Assembly: GCA_943350065.1 (NCBI GenBank)
Contig: CALQZZ010000024.1
Coordinates: forward strand, 1-7,449
Direction: 5' to 3'
Source of the DNA: Candidatus Nomurabacteria bacterium
GTDB lineage: Bacteria; Patescibacteriota; Minisyncoccia; Phycocordibacterales; UBA9973
Length of the DNA stretch: 7,449 bases
This document shows, piece after piece, positions 5,851 through 7,449 of this stretch (its first letter is position 1; each line of letters begins with the position of its first letter). The position numbers were made by a program, and so were the translations under genes. Under the pieces are notes generated by a model. It was not told the origin of the DNA. It searched no databases and saw only the letters and a program-made list of their open reading frames with translations.

Positions 5851-5924
5851 CCACCCTTAGCTCAGTTGGTTAGAGCACAGAGCTTATACCTCTGGGGTCC
5901 ATGGTTCGAATCCATGAGGGTGGA
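5851..5924 (+). tRNA. tRNA-Ile, anticodon UAU
   Basis: A complete 74-base cloverleaf can be folded by eye. The acceptor is CCACCCT/AGGGTGG, and the D stem GCTC/GAGC encloses the loop AGTTGGTTA. The anticodon stem CAGAG/CTCTG holds the loop CTTATAC, the variable loop is GGGTC, and the T stem CATGG/CCATG holds TTCGAAT. The discriminator base is A and CCA is not encoded. Loop positions 34-36 (5885-5887) are TAT, which reads the AUA codon as isoleucine. Most bacteria read AUA with a CAU anticodon modified to lysidine by TilS, so UAU is uncommon. The gene starts nine bases after the GIY-YIG stop and ends one base before the next ATG, so it lies within a protein-coding transcription unit. Confidence 0.92.
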
Positions 5925-5925
5925 C

Positions 5926-7449
5926 ATGTTTGAATTATATAAAAGAGTATTGCCTAGCGTTCTTCCTATACTCTTTCGTAATACTGTAATCTTAGTTAAT
6001 GGTATTATTTTTGCTGTTGTTATTTTACTTTACGTTTTTGGTAATAAACAAGCTTCTATATTTATAGGAGCAGTATTCGTTATAAATATTTTGCTCGGTG
6101 TTATTCAAGATATTCGTGCTCGATTTATGCTCGAACGTTTGCAAATGCTCACAGCACTTCATGCTATACGTTTGAATAAAGATAATAATGAAGAAGATGT
6201 ATTAGCTGAAAAATTAATCGTCGGAGATAAAATAAAATTAAAACTAGGAGATCAAGTTCCTTGTGATGGTCTTTTAATTTCTGCGAGTAATTTAGAAATA
6301 TCTGAAGCCTTACTCACAGGAGAGTCCGATTCTTTTCCTAAAAAAGAAAATGATAAATTAGTTGCTGGATGTATTATCACTTCCGGTAATGCAATTCTAC
6401 AAGTAGAAAATATTTTTAAAGAAAGTAGAATTTCTAGAATTACTGAAGACGCAAAAAAATATGCTTTGAATCCTAGTTCTATTCAAAGATCTATAAATAT
6501 AGTTATAAAATATTCTGGCTTTATACTTATCGTTAGTATTATTTTTGTTATTGTTCGTGGATATTTCTTTCATGAAGAATATATAAATATAGTAATGCAT
6601 ATCGGAGCCCTGGCTAGTATTATCGTGCCTCAAGGTTTGATGGTTATCACAACATTGCTTTTCACTATTGGTGCGTCTAGTTATTCAAAACACAATGTTT
6701 TATTCCAAGAAATAAATGCGACAGAAAAACTCGGTAGAATAAAAAACCTTTGTATGGATAAGACTGGGACTTTGACTGACAATATTCTCGTTGTCGAAGA
6801 TGTTTTTATGCCAGAGGGTGTTTCCAAAGAAGTAGTTTTTGATTTAACTTCTCTATATATAAATGGATCAGGTGATTCCTCTCAGACTATTTCTGCTATA
6901 GAAAAATATATAGGTGAAGAAAAAGTAAGAGAGAGTGAAGCCAGCAATGCACTACCATTTTCTTCTTGGAGACAATACGGTGCTGTAATGATAAATGATA
7001 AGCTTGGTAAAGGAACTGTGTTTGTAGGTACTGCGAGTGTTTTCTTACCACAAATAGTTAATCTTGTTGAGAAGAAATGGCTGGAAGATATTTTACAAAA
7101 AAATGCACATACAGGGAAAAGAATCTTGTGCGTTGTTCGTTCAGATGAATCATCTCTACCTCGTGAGCTTTCAAATACAAAGCTTTCTATGGTGTCTGTT
7201 TTTGTTTTTATTAATACTTTACGTGCTGGAGTAAAAGAAGCAATTAGTTTCTTTCAAGATCGTGGAATAAAAATAAGAATTATTTCAGGAGACAATGTTG
7301 ATACTGTACGAGCAGTGACAATGTCTGTCGGAATAAAAAATAGTGAAATAGTTATTTCAGGAGATGAAGTTTCAAAATGGAGCGATGAAGATTATGAAAA
7401 GAAAGTTCACGACTATACTGTCTTTGCGCAAATCTTACCAGAACAAAAA
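5926..7449 (+). CDS. P-type cation-transporting ATPase, CtpE-like (partial, 508 codons)
   Basis: P-type ATPases pump cations across the membrane through a phospho-aspartate intermediate. The frame is open from ATG 5926 to the window end, so the C-terminus is missing (families of this type run about 750-800 residues). Membrane helices 1-2 lie at about 21-60 and are followed by QDIRARFMLERL. The actuator motif TGES is at 131-134. Helices 3 and 4 lie at about 196-215 and 223-250, helix 4 containing VPQGL (Pro235). FQEINATEKLGRIKNLCMDKTGTLT carries the phosphorylated Asp278. The hinge motif SGDN (GDN 455-457) and FAQILPEQK at the end complete the set. The pattern around helix 4 and DKTGT resembles actinobacterial CtpE, a proposed calcium pump, but substrate cannot be fixed. 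PEGL is changed to PQGL. The start is two bases after the tRNA, with no Shine-Dalgarno sequence. Confidence 0.93.
   Translation, partial: MFELYKRVLPSVLPILFRNTVILVNGIIFAVVILLYVFGNKQASIFIGAVFVINILLGVIQDIRARFMLERLQMLTALHAIRLNKDNNEEDVLAEKLIVGDKIKLKLGDQVPCDGLLISASNLEISEALLTGESDSFPKKENDKLVAGCIITSGNAILQVENIFKESRISRITEDAKKYALNPSSIQRSINIVIKYSGFILIVSIIFVIVRGYFFHEEYINIVMHIGALASIIVPQGLMVITTLLFTIGASSYSKHNVLFQEINATEKLGRIKNLCMDKTGTLTDNILVVEDVFMPEGVSKEVVFDLTSLYINGSGDSSQTISAIEKYIGEEKVRESEASNALPFSSWRQYGAVMINDKLGKGTVFVGTASVFLPQIVNLVEKKWLEDILQKNAHTGKRILCVVRSDESSLPRELSNTKLSMVSVFVFINTLRAGVKEAISFFQDRGIKIRIISGDNVDTVRAVTMSVGIKNSEIVISGDEVSKWSDEDYEKKVHDYTVFAQILPEQK

Noticed and set aside
6397..6633. Minus-strand open frame of 78 codons
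   Set aside because: It is antisense to the P-type ATPase, whose motifs on the + strand are unambiguous.

Overview
The window is AT-rich and compact. It combines a tmRNA next to smpB, CCA-less RNA genes, almost no Shine-Dalgarno sequences, a small GIY-YIG protein and many lysine/isoleucine-rich proteins. This combination suggests a Patescibacteria (CPR, Parcubacteria-like) genome. That placement is inferred from gene style, not from a phylogenetic marker.

Layout. At the left, on the + strand, a 60-residue coiled-coil protein (56-238) is followed by a coiled-coil/TPR protein (255-1463). A perfect 17-bp-stem terminator (1509-1545) separates them from the convergent tmRNA gene ssrA (minus strand, 1550-1950). 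Its partner smpB (2059-2502, minus) lies upstream in the same orientation, so the two core trans-translation components form one unit. The ~108 bp between them holds a perfect 14-bp inverted repeat and a GC-rich hairpin. Divergent from smpB is an unrecognised protein with a four-cysteine zinc-binding knuckle (2613-3566, +), with its own consensus promoter and terminator. Then comes a + strand unit with no visible internal terminator: ftsH (3650-5578), a small GIY-YIG protein (5605-5841), a tRNA with anticodon UAU (5851-5924), and a CtpE-like P-type cation ATPase (5926-7449) cut by the window end.

How it fits together. tmRNA and SmpB rescue stalled ribosomes and append a tag that here ends in ...VPALA, a tail recognised by AAA+ proteases. 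FtsH, encoded nearby, is one of the proteases known in other bacteria to degrade tagged proteins, so much of the window concerns protein quality control.

The most notable observations concern expression. smpB and ftsH both have an extended -10 (TGCTANNNT) exactly six bases before ATG, which predicts leaderless mRNAs. The ATPase start codon lies two bases after the tRNA, so tRNA 3' processing could itself create a leaderless message. The tRNA anticodon UAU (Ile, AUA codons) is uncommon in bacteria, which usually use lysidine-modified CAU. No CRISPR array, transposon or obvious novel defence system is visible.
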